Assembly: GCF_004795055.1 (NCBI RefSeq)
Contig: NZ_SSBJ01000002.1
Coordinates: 62,001 to 126,000, forward strand
Source: Streptomyces sp. A1136
Lineage (GTDB): Bacteria > Actinomycetota > Actinomycetes > Streptomycetales > Streptomycetaceae
Length of the DNA: 64,000 nucleotides
Reading direction: 5' to 3'
The number at the start of each line of letters is the position of its first letter. Positions within the stretch are counted from its first letter, which is position 1. The notes beneath the pieces were generated by a model. The model saw nothing but the letters and a program-made list of their open reading frames with translations, searched no databases and was not told the DNA's origin. The position numbers and the translations under genes were made by a program. Of the stretch, positions 17,546-27,363 are shown in pieces.

Positions 17546-18481
17546 ATGGGTATCAAGCGCGGAACTTCCCTGGCCGCGATCGCGATCGTCGTCACCATGA
17601 CGGCGACCGCGTGCGGTGGCGACGACAAGGCGGCCGACACGACCAAGCCGGCCGCGGCCGTCGCATCCCAGGCTCCCGCGGCGGATGCCTACGGGGCCGA
17701 CCCGGCGGCGGCCGGCGCCCCCGGCGCGAAGGGCGCCGGACAACTGGCCATCGCCGCCGACGACCGGCTCGGCCCGGTACTCACCGACAGTGCCGGCTTC
17801 ACCCTCTACCGCTTCGACAAGGACACCGCCAAGCCGTCCAAGTCGAACTGCGACGGCGACTGCGCGAAGGCCTGGCCGGCGGTCGCGGCCGGTGACGCCA
17901 AGGCCGCCGCGGGCATGGACGCGTCGCTGCTCGGCGAGGTGGTGCGCACCGACGGCAGCAAGCAGCTCACGGTGGCCGGCTGGCCGGTGTACCGGTTCGC
18001 CAAGGACACCAAGGCGGGCGACACCAACGGCCAAGGCGTCGGCGGGACCTGGTTCGCCTCGGCGCCCGACGGCAAGAAGGCCGCGAAGCCGACCACCGCG
18101 CCGGCCGGTGCCGGTCAGACCACGGGCGCGCTGACCGTGGCGAACGATCCCAAGCTCGGTGAGCACATCGTCGACGGCAACGGGATGACGGTCTACCGGT
18201 TCAAGCCGGACACCGCCTGGCCGATGGTCTCCAAGTGCGAGGGCGACTGCGTCGCCAAGTGGCCGGTCGTTCCCCCGGTGGACAAGGCGAACGCCAAGGG
18301 CATCGTCGAGAAGAACTTCCTGGTGCTGGACCGCCCCGACGGCAAGAAGCAGCAGACGGTGAACTGCTGGCCCGTCTACACCTTCACCGGGGACAAGAAG
18401 GCCGGTGACACCAACGGCCAGGGCGTCGGCGGGACCTGGTACGCGGTCGCCCCCGACGGCAAGCTCATCACGGCGCAGTAG
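17546..18481 (+). CDS. Secreted lipoprotein with two Lipoprotein_15 repeats
   Basis: A 311-residue protein. The signal peptide runs to a lipobox-like ATAC-GG (Cys about residue 23), then an Ala/Pro-rich linker. Two repeats of about 110 residues (about 70-175 and 195-310) belong to the secreted-repeat family. Each has TLYRFDKDT / TVYRFKPDT, a Cys pair CDGDCAKAWP / CEGDCVAKWP, a WPVY motif and the block KAGDTNGQGVGGTW. The function is unknown; a role in a redox or extracytoplasmic electron path has been proposed for the family. GGGAGAG precedes the ATG. It stands alone. Confidence 0.88.
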   Translation: MGIKRGTSLAAIAIVVTMTATACGGDDKAADTTKPAAAVASQAPAADAYGADPAAAGAPGAKGAGQLAIAADDRLGPVLTDSAGFTLYRFDKDTAKPSKSNCDGDCAKAWPAVAAGDAKAAAGMDASLLGEVVRTDGSKQLTVAGWPVYRFAKDTKAGDTNGQGVGGTWFASAPDGKKAAKPTTAPAGAGQTTGALTVANDPKLGEHIVDGNGMTVYRFKPDTAWPMVSKCEGDCVAKWPVVPPVDKANAKGIVEKNFLVLDRPDGKKQQTVNCWPVYTFTGDKKAGDTNGQGVGGTWYAVAPDGKLITAQ

Positions 18482-18507
18482 GCGCCCGACCGCACGACCA
18501 CCGGACC

Positions 18508-18551
18508 GCGCGGCCCCCGTCCTCCCCTCCCCCCGAGGGCCGGGGCCGCGC
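18508..18551 (+). terminator. Stem-loop after the lipoprotein gene
   Basis: The 10-bp stem GCGCGGCCCC (18508-18517) pairs with 18542-18551; the 24-nt loop is C-rich. It starts 27 nt after the lipoprotein stop. Confidence 0.6.
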
Positions 18552-18603
18552 ACCCGTTTCCCGCCGCCGTTCCCGCGCCGTTCCCCGCGGCGGCGGTGGA
18601 ACC

Positions 18604-18609
18604 TAGACT
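18604..18609 (+). promoter_or_regulatory. -10 element of a leaderless response-regulator gene
   Basis: TAGACT ends 7 nt before ATG 18617 and there is no ribosome binding site, so transcription probably starts at the ATG. The same hexamer precedes the symporter gene at 20089. Confidence 0.45.
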
Positions 18610-18616
18610 CGGCCGC

Positions 18617-19450
18617 ATGCTGCGCGTACTCGCCGTCGACGACGAGAAGCCCCTCCTGGAGGAACTCCTCTACCTGCTGCGCTCCGACCCGCGCGTGAGC
18701 AGTGCCGAGGGCGCCTCGGACGCCACCGAGGCCCTGCGCCGGGTCACGCGGGCCCTGGAGAGCGGCCCGGACGGCCCCGACGGCATCGACGTGGTCTTCC
18801 TCGACATCCACATGGCCGGGCTGACCGGGCTGGACGTCGCCCGGCTGCTGGCCGGGTTCGCCCGACCTCCGCTGATCGTGTTCGTCACCGCGCACGAGGG
18901 GTTCGCCGTCCAGGCCTTCGACCTGAAGGCGGTGGACTACGTGCTCAAGCCGGTGCGTCCGGAGCGGCTGGCGGAAGCCGTCCGCCGGGCGTGCGCACAG
19001 CTGGGCAGGCCCACGGAGTCCGCGCCCTCGACGGACCCGGCCGGGACCCCGTCGCCGCCCCCGGTCGTCCCCGCACAGCGCCGGCCGGCCCCCGACGTCA
19101 CCGTCTCCGACCGGTCCGCGGAGCAGATCGCCGTCGAACTGGGCGGGGTGACCCGCTTCGTGGCGATCGCCGACATCGCGTACGTCGAGGCCCAGGGCGA
19201 CTACGCCCGGCTGCACACCGACGACGGCAGCCACCTGGTGCGCATCCCGCTGTCCACGCTGGAGGAACGCTGGGCGCCCCGCGGCTTCGTGCGCATCCAC
19301 CGGCGGCACCTGGTGGCGCTCGGCCGGATCGACGAACTGCGCCTCGACGGGGGCACCACCAGCGTCCGCGTCGGGTCGGCGGAGCTCCAGGTGAGCCGGC
19401 GGCACTCGCGGGAGCTGCGGGACCTGCTGATGCGGCAGGCGACCGGCTGA
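18617..19450 (+). CDS. LytTR-family response regulator
   Basis: A 277-residue regulator. The receiver domain (1-125) has the acidic pair DDE at residues 8-10, phospho-acceptor Asp63 in VFLDIHMAG and the conserved Lys in VLKPVRP. A Pro-rich linker follows (about 132-165), then a LytTR DNA-binding domain (about 170-275: AYVEAQGDYARLHT, RIHRRHLVAL, LQVSRRHSRELRDLL). Its partner is the LytS-type kinase at 21878, with the SSS symporter between them, so it probably controls the symporter in response to the transported compound or a related one. Confidence 0.92.
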   Translation: MLRVLAVDDEKPLLEELLYLLRSDPRVSSAEGASDATEALRRVTRALESGPDGPDGIDVVFLDIHMAGLTGLDVARLLAGFARPPLIVFVTAHEGFAVQAFDLKAVDYVLKPVRPERLAEAVRRACAQLGRPTESAPSTDPAGTPSPPPVVPAQRRPAPDVTVSDRSAEQIAVELGGVTRFVAIADIAYVEAQGDYARLHTDDGSHLVRIPLSTLEERWAPRGFVRIHRRHLVALGRIDELRLDGGTTSVRVGSAELQVSRRHSRELRDLLMRQATG

Positions 19451-19655
19451 CCGCCGGGCGCCGGACCCCGGGCGCCGCCCGGCCCGCGGTGTGCGGCAGC
19501 CGTCGACCGTCCGGCGTGCGCGGGCGCCGTTCGTCGCGCCCGGAGGGACGTACGGCGATCCCCCGGGGCCGTCCGTCGCAGCGGTGAACGGAACCGGCCC
19601 CGGCCGTGGGGCCCGCGCGTATCGTGGATCTTCCGGTCCGGGAGGAGCCCCGCAC

Positions 19656-19931
19656 ATGCCCGACATCCAGGCCATGCTGGACGCGCTCACCGGACTGCCC
19701 CGGACCCGGCCGGCCGGCCCCGCCGAGGCCGAGGCCCTGCTAGCCCGGCTCCGCAGCGTGGCGGCCCGCTGGGCCGATGTGCTGTACGAGGCCCAGGAGG
19801 GCGCCCGGCAGCAGGTGCCGCCGCGCGCGGAGGCGGCGCTGACGCTCGCTTTCCGGCGGGCCGAGGAGTCGTACGTGGAGCTGGAGATCGCCCTGCGGGA
19901 CTGTGCGGAGCACCGCGACCCGGCCGTCTGA
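19656..19931 (+). CDS. Small conserved hypothetical protein
   Basis: A 91-residue acidic helical protein with no recognised domain (MLDALTGLPRTRPAGPAEAE; ARWADVLYEAQEGARQQVPP). GGGAGGAG precedes the ATG and a -10-like TATCGT sits near 19619. It lies inside the two-component/symporter group on the same strand, which hints at a related role, but nothing in the sequence shows one. Confidence 0.65.
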   Translation: MPDIQAMLDALTGLPRTRPAGPAEAEALLARLRSVAARWADVLYEAQEGARQQVPPRAEAALTLAFRRAEESYVELEIALRDCAEHRDPAV

Positions 19932-19945
19932 ACCGCCCTCGCCCC

Positions 19946-20005
19946 GCCGTACCGACCCGCGCCGTCCCGACCCGCGCCGTACCGACCCGCGCCGTGCCGA
20001 TGCCC
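19946..20005. repeat. 15-bp tandem repeat, about four copies
   Basis: The unit GCCGTACCGACCCGC occurs at 19946-19960, 19961-19975 (one change) and 19976-19990, followed by a degenerate copy to about 20005. It lies in the gap between the small hypothetical gene and the symporter, just upstream of the symporter promoter. Confidence 0.85.
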
Positions 20006-20088
20006 ACCGTCGCGACTCCCCCCGGTGGGGCGCCGGTTCGGCCGGCCATGAGCCGGATCGCGTCTGTCCCCCGGTGCGCGGCGCCGCC

Positions 20089-20094
20089 TAGACT
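20089..20094 (+). promoter_or_regulatory. Probable -10 element of the symporter gene
   Basis: TAGACT lies 33 nt before GTG 20128 and would give a short leader with a good AAGGAGG. It matches the hexamer before the LytTR regulator. No clear -35 is seen, which fits activator dependence, possibly on LytTR. Confidence 0.4.
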
Positions 20095-20127
20095 CCGGAG
20101 ACCCTCTCCCAGCCGAAGGAGGCGCCG

Positions 20128-21870
20128 GTGAACCAGACGTACGCGCTGACCGCGGTCACCGTCGTCGTCCTGGTCACCGTGCTGGTCGGCGCGCTGGGGT
20201 TGCGGATATCCCGGACCACCTCCGACTTCTACGTGGCCTCGCGCACCGTCGGCCCCCGCCTGAACGCGGCGGCGATCAGCGGGGAGTACCTGTCCGCCGC
20301 CTCCTTCCTCGGGATCGCGGGGCTCGTACTGCTCCAGGGGCCCGAGATGCTCTGGTACCCCGTCGGGTACACGGCCGGGTACCTGGTGCTACTGGTCCTG
20401 GTGGCGGCCCCGCTGCGGCGTTCGGGCGCGTACACGCTGCCCGACTTCGCCGAGGCCCGGCTGGAATCGCGGACGGTGCGGCGGTTCGCGGTGCTGTTCG
20501 TGATCGGCGTCGGCTGGCTGTACCTGCTGCCCCAACTGCAGGGGGCCGGGCTGACCCTGACCATCCTGACGGGCGCGCCGCACTGGGTCGGGGGTGTCGT
20601 CGTCGCCTCCGTGGTCACGGCGGCCGTGGGGGCGGGCGGGATGCGCAGCATCACCTTCGTGCAGGCCTTCCAGTACTGGCTCAAGTTCACGGCCCTGCTG
20701 GTACCCGCGTTCTTCCTGATCGGCGCCTGGGCCGCGGACGGGGCGCCGCGCGCCACCTTCGACGCCCCGGCGGTGTTCCGCGAGCACACCACCGTCACCC
20801 CGGGCGAGGACGTGCGGATCTCGCTGGCCGCGCCGCTCACGTTGACCGTGACGGGACAGGTGGACGGTCGCTCGTACGCGGCGGAGCCGGTGACCCTGGC
20901 CGCCGGACAGCACACCGTGCGGGCCCACGCGCTGCTCCGGTTCGCCCCGGACAGCGCGGTGCCCGACGCCGGGGCGCAGGCGGGGCCGGAGGGGGCCGGC
21001 CAGGCGGAGCCGCTGTCGACGAACCGGCGGCAACACCGGCTGTACGCCACCTACGGGCTGATCCTGGCCACCTTCCTCGGCACGATGGGCCTGCCGCACG
21101 TCGCGGTGCGCTTCTACACGAGCCCCGACGGGCGGACCGCCCGTCGCACCACGCTGGTGGTGCTCGGGCTCGTCGGGGTCTTCTACCTGCTGCCGCCGGT
21201 GTACGGGGCGCTCGGGCGGATCTACGCGCCCGAGCTGGCCCTGACCGGGGACGCCGACGCCGCCGTACTGGTGCTGCCGGAGCGGGTGTTGGGCGGGTTG
21301 CTCGGGGAACTGCTGGGGGCGTTGCTGGCCGGGGGCGCCTTCGCGGCGTTCCTGTCCACGGCTTCGGGGCTGACGATGGCGGTGGCGGGGGTGCTGCACC
21401 AGGACGTGCTGCCGGGACGCCGGGTACGGACGTTCCGGTTCGCGGTGGTGGTGGCGATGCTGGTGCCGCTGCTGGGGGCGGTGGCCTCGACGAACGTGCC
21501 GGTGGCGGACGCGGTGGGACTGGCCTTCGCGGTGTCCGCGTCGTCCTTCTGCCCGCTGCTGGTGCTCGGCATCTGGTGGCGCGGACTGACCCCGCCGGGC
21601 GCGGTGGCGGGGCTGGTCACGGGTGGCGGGGCGGCGCTGGGCGCGGTGGTGGCCACCCGGGGCGGGCTGGTGCCGGCGGGTTGGGCGCACACCCTGCTGG
21701 CGTGGCCGGCGGTGTGGTCGGTGCCGTTGGGGTTCCTGACGATGGTGACGGTCTCCCTGGCCACCCGTTCCCGTGTCCCGGCCGGGACGGCGGCGACCCT
21801 GGCCCGGCTGCACCTGCCGGAGGACGTGGCCGGGGACCGGAGCGCGGGCGCGCGCCGGCCGGGGCGGTGA
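20128..21870 (+). CDS. Sodium/solute symporter (SSS family, acetate/pyruvate-type)
   Basis: A 580-residue SSS transporter with about 13 membrane segments. DFYVASRTVGPRLNAAAISG and EYLSAASFLGIAGLVLLQGP match ActP/MctC-type monocarboxylate symporters, as does GTMGLPHVAVRFYT. Between two membrane segments (about residues 208-308) there is a long hydrophilic, beta-looking insert ending in a Gly/Pro-rich stretch, larger than in typical members and probably outside the cell. AAGGAGG precedes the GTG. The LytS kinase gene starts 7 nt after its stop, so the two form an operon. Confidence 0.9.
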   Translation: MNQTYALTAVTVVVLVTVLVGALGLRISRTTSDFYVASRTVGPRLNAAAISGEYLSAASFLGIAGLVLLQGPEMLWYPVGYTAGYLVLLVLVAAPLRRSGAYTLPDFAEARLESRTVRRFAVLFVIGVGWLYLLPQLQGAGLTLTILTGAPHWVGGVVVASVVTAAVGAGGMRSITFVQAFQYWLKFTALLVPAFFLIGAWAADGAPRATFDAPAVFREHTTVTPGEDVRISLAAPLTLTVTGQVDGRSYAAEPVTLAAGQHTVRAHALLRFAPDSAVPDAGAQAGPEGAGQAEPLSTNRRQHRLYATYGLILATFLGTMGLPHVAVRFYTSPDGRTARRTTLVVLGLVGVFYLLPPVYGALGRIYAPELALTGDADAAVLVLPERVLGGLLGELLGALLAGGAFAAFLSTASGLTMAVAGVLHQDVLPGRRVRTFRFAVVVAMLVPLLGAVASTNVPVADAVGLAFAVSASSFCPLLVLGIWWRGLTPPGAVAGLVTGGGAALGAVVATRGGLVPAGWAHTLLAWPAVWSVPLGFLTMVTVSLATRSRVPAGTAATLARLHLPEDVAGDRSAGARRPGR

Positions 21871-21877
21871 CGGGGAC

Positions 21878-23113
21878 GTGACGGGGACGGTGTTGCCGGC
21901 GGTGGCCGCGCTCGCGGCGGTCGCGCTCCTGGCCCTGGGCTGGGCGGGCGGCCGGTGGCAGGCCCTGCGCCGGGAACGGACCGCGGGCATGGACCTGGGC
22001 ACCCCCGTCGAGCGGGCCACCTTCCACACCCTGCACACCGCCTCGCTGGCCGCTCCCCCGCTGCGGGCCGGCCTGACGGAGGACGCGGCGCGCAAGGCGG
22101 CCCGGCGGCTGCGGTCGCTGCTGGGGACCGAGGCGCTGTGCCTCACCGACCGGGAGGCGGTGCTGGCCTGGGACGGGCCGGGCGCCGACCACCACCAGCG
22201 ACGGGCGATGGCCCGGGTCGCGGGGATGCTGGAGTCGGGGCGCAGCCTGAGCCTGCGCACCGACTGCCAGCGGCCCGGCTGCCCGCTGAAGTGGGCGGTG
22301 TTCGCCCCGCTGACCGGCGAGGACGGGGTGCTGGGCGCGCTCGTGGCGTACGGCTCGCGGGAGTCGGCGGTGCTGGTGCGGGCCGCGACGGAGGTGGCGC
22401 GCTGGGTGTCGGTCCAGTTGGAGCTCTCGGAGCTGGACCGGTCGCGGACCCGGCTGATGGAGGCGGAGATCAAGGCACTGCGGGCGCAGATCTCCCCGCA
22501 CTTCATCTTCAACTCCCTCGCCGCGATCGCGTCGTTCGTGCGGACCGACCCCGAGCGGGCGCGGGACCTGCTGCTCGAATTCGCCGACTTCACCCGGTAC
22601 TCGTTCCGCCGGCACGGCGACTTCACCACGCTCGCCGAGGAGTTGCGGTCCATCGAGCAGTACCTGGCCCTGGCGGGAGCCCGCTTCGGGGACCGGCTGA
22701 CGGTGATCTTGCAGGTCGCGCCGGAAGTGCTGCCGGTGGCACTGCCGTTCCTGTGCCTGCAACCGTTGGTGGAGAACGCGGTCAAGCACGGGTTGGAGGA
22801 CTCCACCGACCGGTGCCGGATCACCATCGCGGCCCGGGACGCGGGCGCCGAGGCGGTGCTCACCATCGAGGACAACGGCGTGGGGATGGATCCGGCCCTG
22901 CTGCGCCGCATCCTGACCGGCGAGCGGACGGGCTCCTCCTCGGGGGTGGGGCTGCCGAACGTGGACGAGCGGATGCGCCAGGTCTACGGGGACGACTACG
23001 GGCTGGTCATCGAAACGGGGATCGGCGCCGGGATGAAGGTCACGGTACGGATTCCCAAGTACCGCGCGGGCGTGCACACCTCGGGCCCCGGCGAACGACC
23101 CCACCGGCCTTGA
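21878..23113 (+). CDS. LytS-type sensor histidine kinase
   Basis: A 411-residue kinase of the His_kinase (PF06580) type. A single N-terminal membrane segment (about 1-25) is followed by a GAF-like sensory region (about 45-190, with Cys in TDCQRPGCPLKW) and the phospho-acceptor box QISPHFIFNSLAAI with His208. The ATPase domain has LQPLVENAVKHGLED (N box), EDNGVGMD and GVGLPNVDERM. GTG 21878 follows the symporter stop by 7 nt; GTG 21890 is an alternative. The CxxxxxC pair in the sensor could bind a metal or sense redox (inference). The cognate regulator is the LytTR protein at 18617. Confidence 0.9.
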   Translation: MTGTVLPAVAALAAVALLALGWAGGRWQALRRERTAGMDLGTPVERATFHTLHTASLAAPPLRAGLTEDAARKAARRLRSLLGTEALCLTDREAVLAWDGPGADHHQRRAMARVAGMLESGRSLSLRTDCQRPGCPLKWAVFAPLTGEDGVLGALVAYGSRESAVLVRAATEVARWVSVQLELSELDRSRTRLMEAEIKALRAQISPHFIFNSLAAIASFVRTDPERARDLLLEFADFTRYSFRRHGDFTTLAEELRSIEQYLALAGARFGDRLTVILQVAPEVLPVALPFLCLQPLVENAVKHGLEDSTDRCRITIAARDAGAEAVLTIEDNGVGMDPALLRRILTGERTGSSSGVGLPNVDERMRQVYGDDYGLVIETGIGAGMKVTVRIPKYRAGVHTSGPGERPHRP

Positions 23114-23163
23114 AGGCGGCGCGACCGGTCGAGCGGTCGGGCCCGGCACGGCACCGGGTACGA

Positions 23164-23205
23164 CCGTGGCCCCGGCCCGTCCGTTCGGACGGGCCGGGGC
23201 CACGG
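23164..23205. terminator. Very strong bidirectional terminator
   Basis: A perfect 20-bp inverted repeat (23164-23183 against 23186-23205) separated by TT lies between the convergent LytS kinase and guaB1 genes. Confidence 0.85.
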
Positions 23206-23230
23206 TGGGTGCCCACCAGGGCGAGAGCGC

Positions 23231-24853
<1,623 letters not shown>

Positions 24854-26011
24854 TCACCCCCTGCCCACCGGCTCGCCCACCGGGAGGACGCGGCGGTGGA
24901 CGGGGCCCGCGCGGTCGGTCAGGGGGGTCACGCTGCCGCCGTGGCGGACCGCGGTGAACTCGGCCGCGATGGCGAGGGCCGTCTCCTCCGGGGTGCCGCC
25001 ACCCAGGTCCAGGCCGATGGGTGAGCGCAGCCGGGCCAGCGCGGCCTCGGGCACGCCCTCCGCCCGCAGCCGGGCGGCCCGCTCGGTGTGGGTGCGCCGC
25101 GATCCCATGGCCCCCACGTAGGCGAGCGGCAGCCGCAGCGCGAGGGACAGCAGCGGTACGTCGAACTTCGCGTCGTGGGTCAGGACGCAGACGGCGGTAC
25201 GGGAGTCGAGCCGGCCCGCCTCCCACTCGGCGGCGAGGTGGCGGTGCGGCCACTCCACGACCACCTCGTCGGCGCCGGGGAAGCGGGCCGGGGTGGTGAA
25301 GACGGCCCGGGCGTCGCAGACGGTGACCCGGTGTCCGAGGAACGCCCCGATCCGTGCCAGCGCGGCGGCGAAGTCGATGGCCCCGTAGACGATCAGTCGG
25401 GGCGGCTCGGCGGCCGACTCGACCAGCAGCGTCAGGGGCGCCCCGCACAGCCCGCCGGCCGTCCCCAGGGCGGCTGTGCCCGTCCGCCCGGCGAGCAGCA
25501 GGTCGCGTACGCGTTCGGCGGCGGCCCGGTCCAGGGCGGGGTCGCCGCCCAGGTGGCCCTCGTAGGAGCCGTCGGCGTGGACGGCCAGGGCGCGGCCGAG
25601 CTGGCGGGGCGGACCGGTGACCACCCGGGCCAGCGCGGTGCGCGCGCCGGTCTCGGCGTGGTGGAGCACCGCGCGCAGGACGGGCCGCACCGGGTCGTGC
25701 CCGCGCACCGGGGTGATCAGTACGTCCAGCACTCCCCCGCAGGTCAGCCCTACCGCGAAGGCGTCGTCGTCGCTGTATCCGAAGCGGTGGACGCCCCCTT
25801 CCCCGGTGGCGATCGCCTCCAGGCACAGCTCGTGGACGGCGGACTCGACGCAGCCCCCGGACAGGGAGCCGAGCGCGGTGCCTCCGGCGTCGACGGCCAG
25901 CGAGGCCCCGGGGCCGCGCGGCGCGCTCCCGCTGACGGCGACGACCGTGGCCAGTGCGAACTCGCGCCGCTCGGCGCACCAGGTGCGGAGTTCCCCCGCG
26001 ATGTCCAGCAT
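24854..26011 (-). CDS. xdhC: XdhC/CoxI-family molybdenum-hydroxylase maturation protein
   Basis: A 385-residue XdhC protein. The N-terminal XdhC/CoxI domain (about 1-75) has GSAPRGPGASLAVDAGG and GSLSGGCVESAVHE with the conserved Cys. A C-terminal Rossmann XdhC_C domain (about 215-345) has FLGHRVTVCDARAVF, VLTHDAKFDVPLL and YVGAMGSRRTH. The protein protects or sulfurates molybdenum cofactor and delivers it to xanthine-dehydrogenase-type enzymes. Its ATG overlaps the stop of the IS701-like gene by one base (TGATG), so it is translationally coupled. The likely client is the three-subunit hydroxylase at 31270-35037. Confidence 0.9.
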   Translation of the reverse strand: MLDIAGELRTWCAERREFALATVVAVSGSAPRGPGASLAVDAGGTALGSLSGGCVESAVHELCLEAIATGEGGVHRFGYSDDDAFAVGLTCGGVLDVLITPVRGHDPVRPVLRAVLHHAETGARTALARVVTGPPRQLGRALAVHADGSYEGHLGGDPALDRAAAERVRDLLLAGRTGTAALGTAGGLCGAPLTLLVESAAEPPRLIVYGAIDFAAALARIGAFLGHRVTVCDARAVFTTPARFPGADEVVVEWPHRHLAAEWEAGRLDSRTAVCVLTHDAKFDVPLLSLALRLPLAYVGAMGSRRTHTERAARLRAEGVPEAALARLRSPIGLDLGGGTPEETALAIAAEFTAVRHGGSVTPLTDRAGPVHRRVLPVGEPVGRG

Positions 26012-27291
26012 CAGCGGATGTAGGCGCGACGGGGGGCCTGCCCTGGTATGAGCGGCCTCGGCGGCAGGACGGCGGGCGGGCGGGGGCGGGTCGGGCCCTG
26101 GTAGGGCAGGGCCGCCGGGTCGGGGAGGCGGGCGCCGGCGCTGCCCAGCAGTCGGGCGGCGTGGGCGACGCTGGCGAGGGTGGCGTGGTGGTGCCAACCG
26201 CGGAAGGAGCGGCCCTCGAAGTCGCGGATTCCCACGGGCTCGCAGGTCTCGGCGAAGTCCAGGGAGACCCGGTCGGTGAGCTTGGCGAGCAGGAAGAGTT
26301 GCGCGAGCGGCCGGTCCCCGATGTTGGTGATCCAGAACTCCGAGGGCAGCAGGGCGGCTTCCGTCCAGGCGCCGACGAGCAGCAGCGGGGTGGCCGGCGC
26401 GGGGGCGGGCCGGTCCTCGCCCGCGGTGGCGAGGATGGAGGCCGAGGTCAGCAGGGTGACCGCGCCCTCGGCGCGACCGTGGCGGGTCCATTCGACGACG
26501 CGGCGTTGGGAGCGCAGGGAGTCGATGAGCTCCCGGGCGGGCGCGGTGTGTGGTCCGGGCTTGTGGCGTCCGGACCCGCCGAAGGAGACGGGCAGCGAGC
26601 CGTCGACCTTGAATACGAAGGGGATGTCCTGGAGCGTGAAGGACTCGATGCACTGCGGGAGGTCGGTGTTGGAGACCTCCATCACCACCGGACGCCGCTG
26701 GAGTTGCCAGGTGGCGGCCATGCGCTGGACGGCGTGGACGGCGTCCTGGGCGGGGGTGAGCGAGCGCGCCGTGTCGGGGATGCCGGCCCGGCGGCGGCGC
26801 AGGAGTTCGCTGGTCCAGGGCCCGGGGAGGGTGAGGGTCCACTCGACCGGGAAGCTGGCCTCGCTGGAGGCGAGCCAGATCCCCCCCGCCTGTTGACAGT
26901 TGGCGGTGCGCCCGAGTTGGGGGACGAATTGCCGTCCCACGCCCACCGAGCGGTCGCCCGCCTTCTCGATGACCATCGGCTGCACCACCCAGGCGAGCGG
27001 GCGCTGGGCGGTGCGTTCGATGTGCTGGGCGAGGGACCGGCGTACGGGGGTCCAGTCCCACGGGGACTTGCTGATGAACTGCTGGAGGCTCTGCTCGACG
27101 GAGCTGGCGCCGGTTCCGGCGATGTTACGGATTGTTTTCTTCCCATTGGTCCGCACGAGACCATTGAGATAAACGCGGGCCCAGTTTCGCTGGTCCCGCC
27201 GGGGTAATGACTCGAAGAACAGAGAGATCAGGACGTCGATCAACTCGGAGATTTCCTTTGCGGAATCCTCCGGCAGGACTACGCGAGCCAT
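26011..27291 (-). CDS. IS701-family transposase-like protein, catalytically degenerate (probably domesticated)
   Basis: A 426-residue protein with the IS701/DDE_5 layout. An N-terminal helical region ends in FFESLPRRDQRNWARVYLNG. A core VGVGRQFVPQLGRTANCQ matches the GVARQYxGxxGxxxNCQ block, and a late FEGRSFRGWHHHATL block is fully conserved. The first catalytic Asp position (usually WVVDDTG) reads WVVQPMV, and the second (usually VADAGYG) reads VMEVSNTD, so the DDE triad looks lost. No terminal inverted repeats were seen. It heads a coupled pair with xdhC. The first 200 bases of the gene are AT-richer than the surroundings. A regulatory or structural role is likelier than transposition. Confidence 0.82.
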   Translation of the reverse strand: MARVVLPEDSAKEISELIDVLISLFFESLPRRDQRNWARVYLNGLVRTNGKKTIRNIAGTGASSVEQSLQQFISKSPWDWTPVRRSLAQHIERTAQRPLAWVVQPMVIEKAGDRSVGVGRQFVPQLGRTANCQQAGGIWLASSEASFPVEWTLTLPGPWTSELLRRRRAGIPDTARSLTPAQDAVHAVQRMAATWQLQRRPVVMEVSNTDLPQCIESFTLQDIPFVFKVDGSLPVSFGGSGRHKPGPHTAPARELIDSLRSQRRVVEWTRHGRAEGAVTLLTSASILATAGEDRPAPAPATPLLLVGAWTEAALLPSEFWITNIGDRPLAQLFLLAKLTDRVSLDFAETCEPVGIRDFEGRSFRGWHHHATLASVAHAARLLGSAGARLPDPAALPYQGPTRPRPPAVLPPRPLIPGQAPRRAYIR

Positions 27292-27363
27292 CTGGGCCTC
27301 CCCCGCGACCAGCTAGATCCAATACCCTACTTGACCGCCGAGAACGGCCGTAGGCCCGGGCGG

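Noticed and set aside
23164..23205. Operator palindrome
   Set aside because: Its length (20-bp arms) and place between two convergent stops fit a terminator better.
26011..27291. Active IS701 insertion sequence
   Set aside because: DDE positions look replaced, no terminal inverted repeats or target duplication were seen, and the gene is coupled to xdhC.
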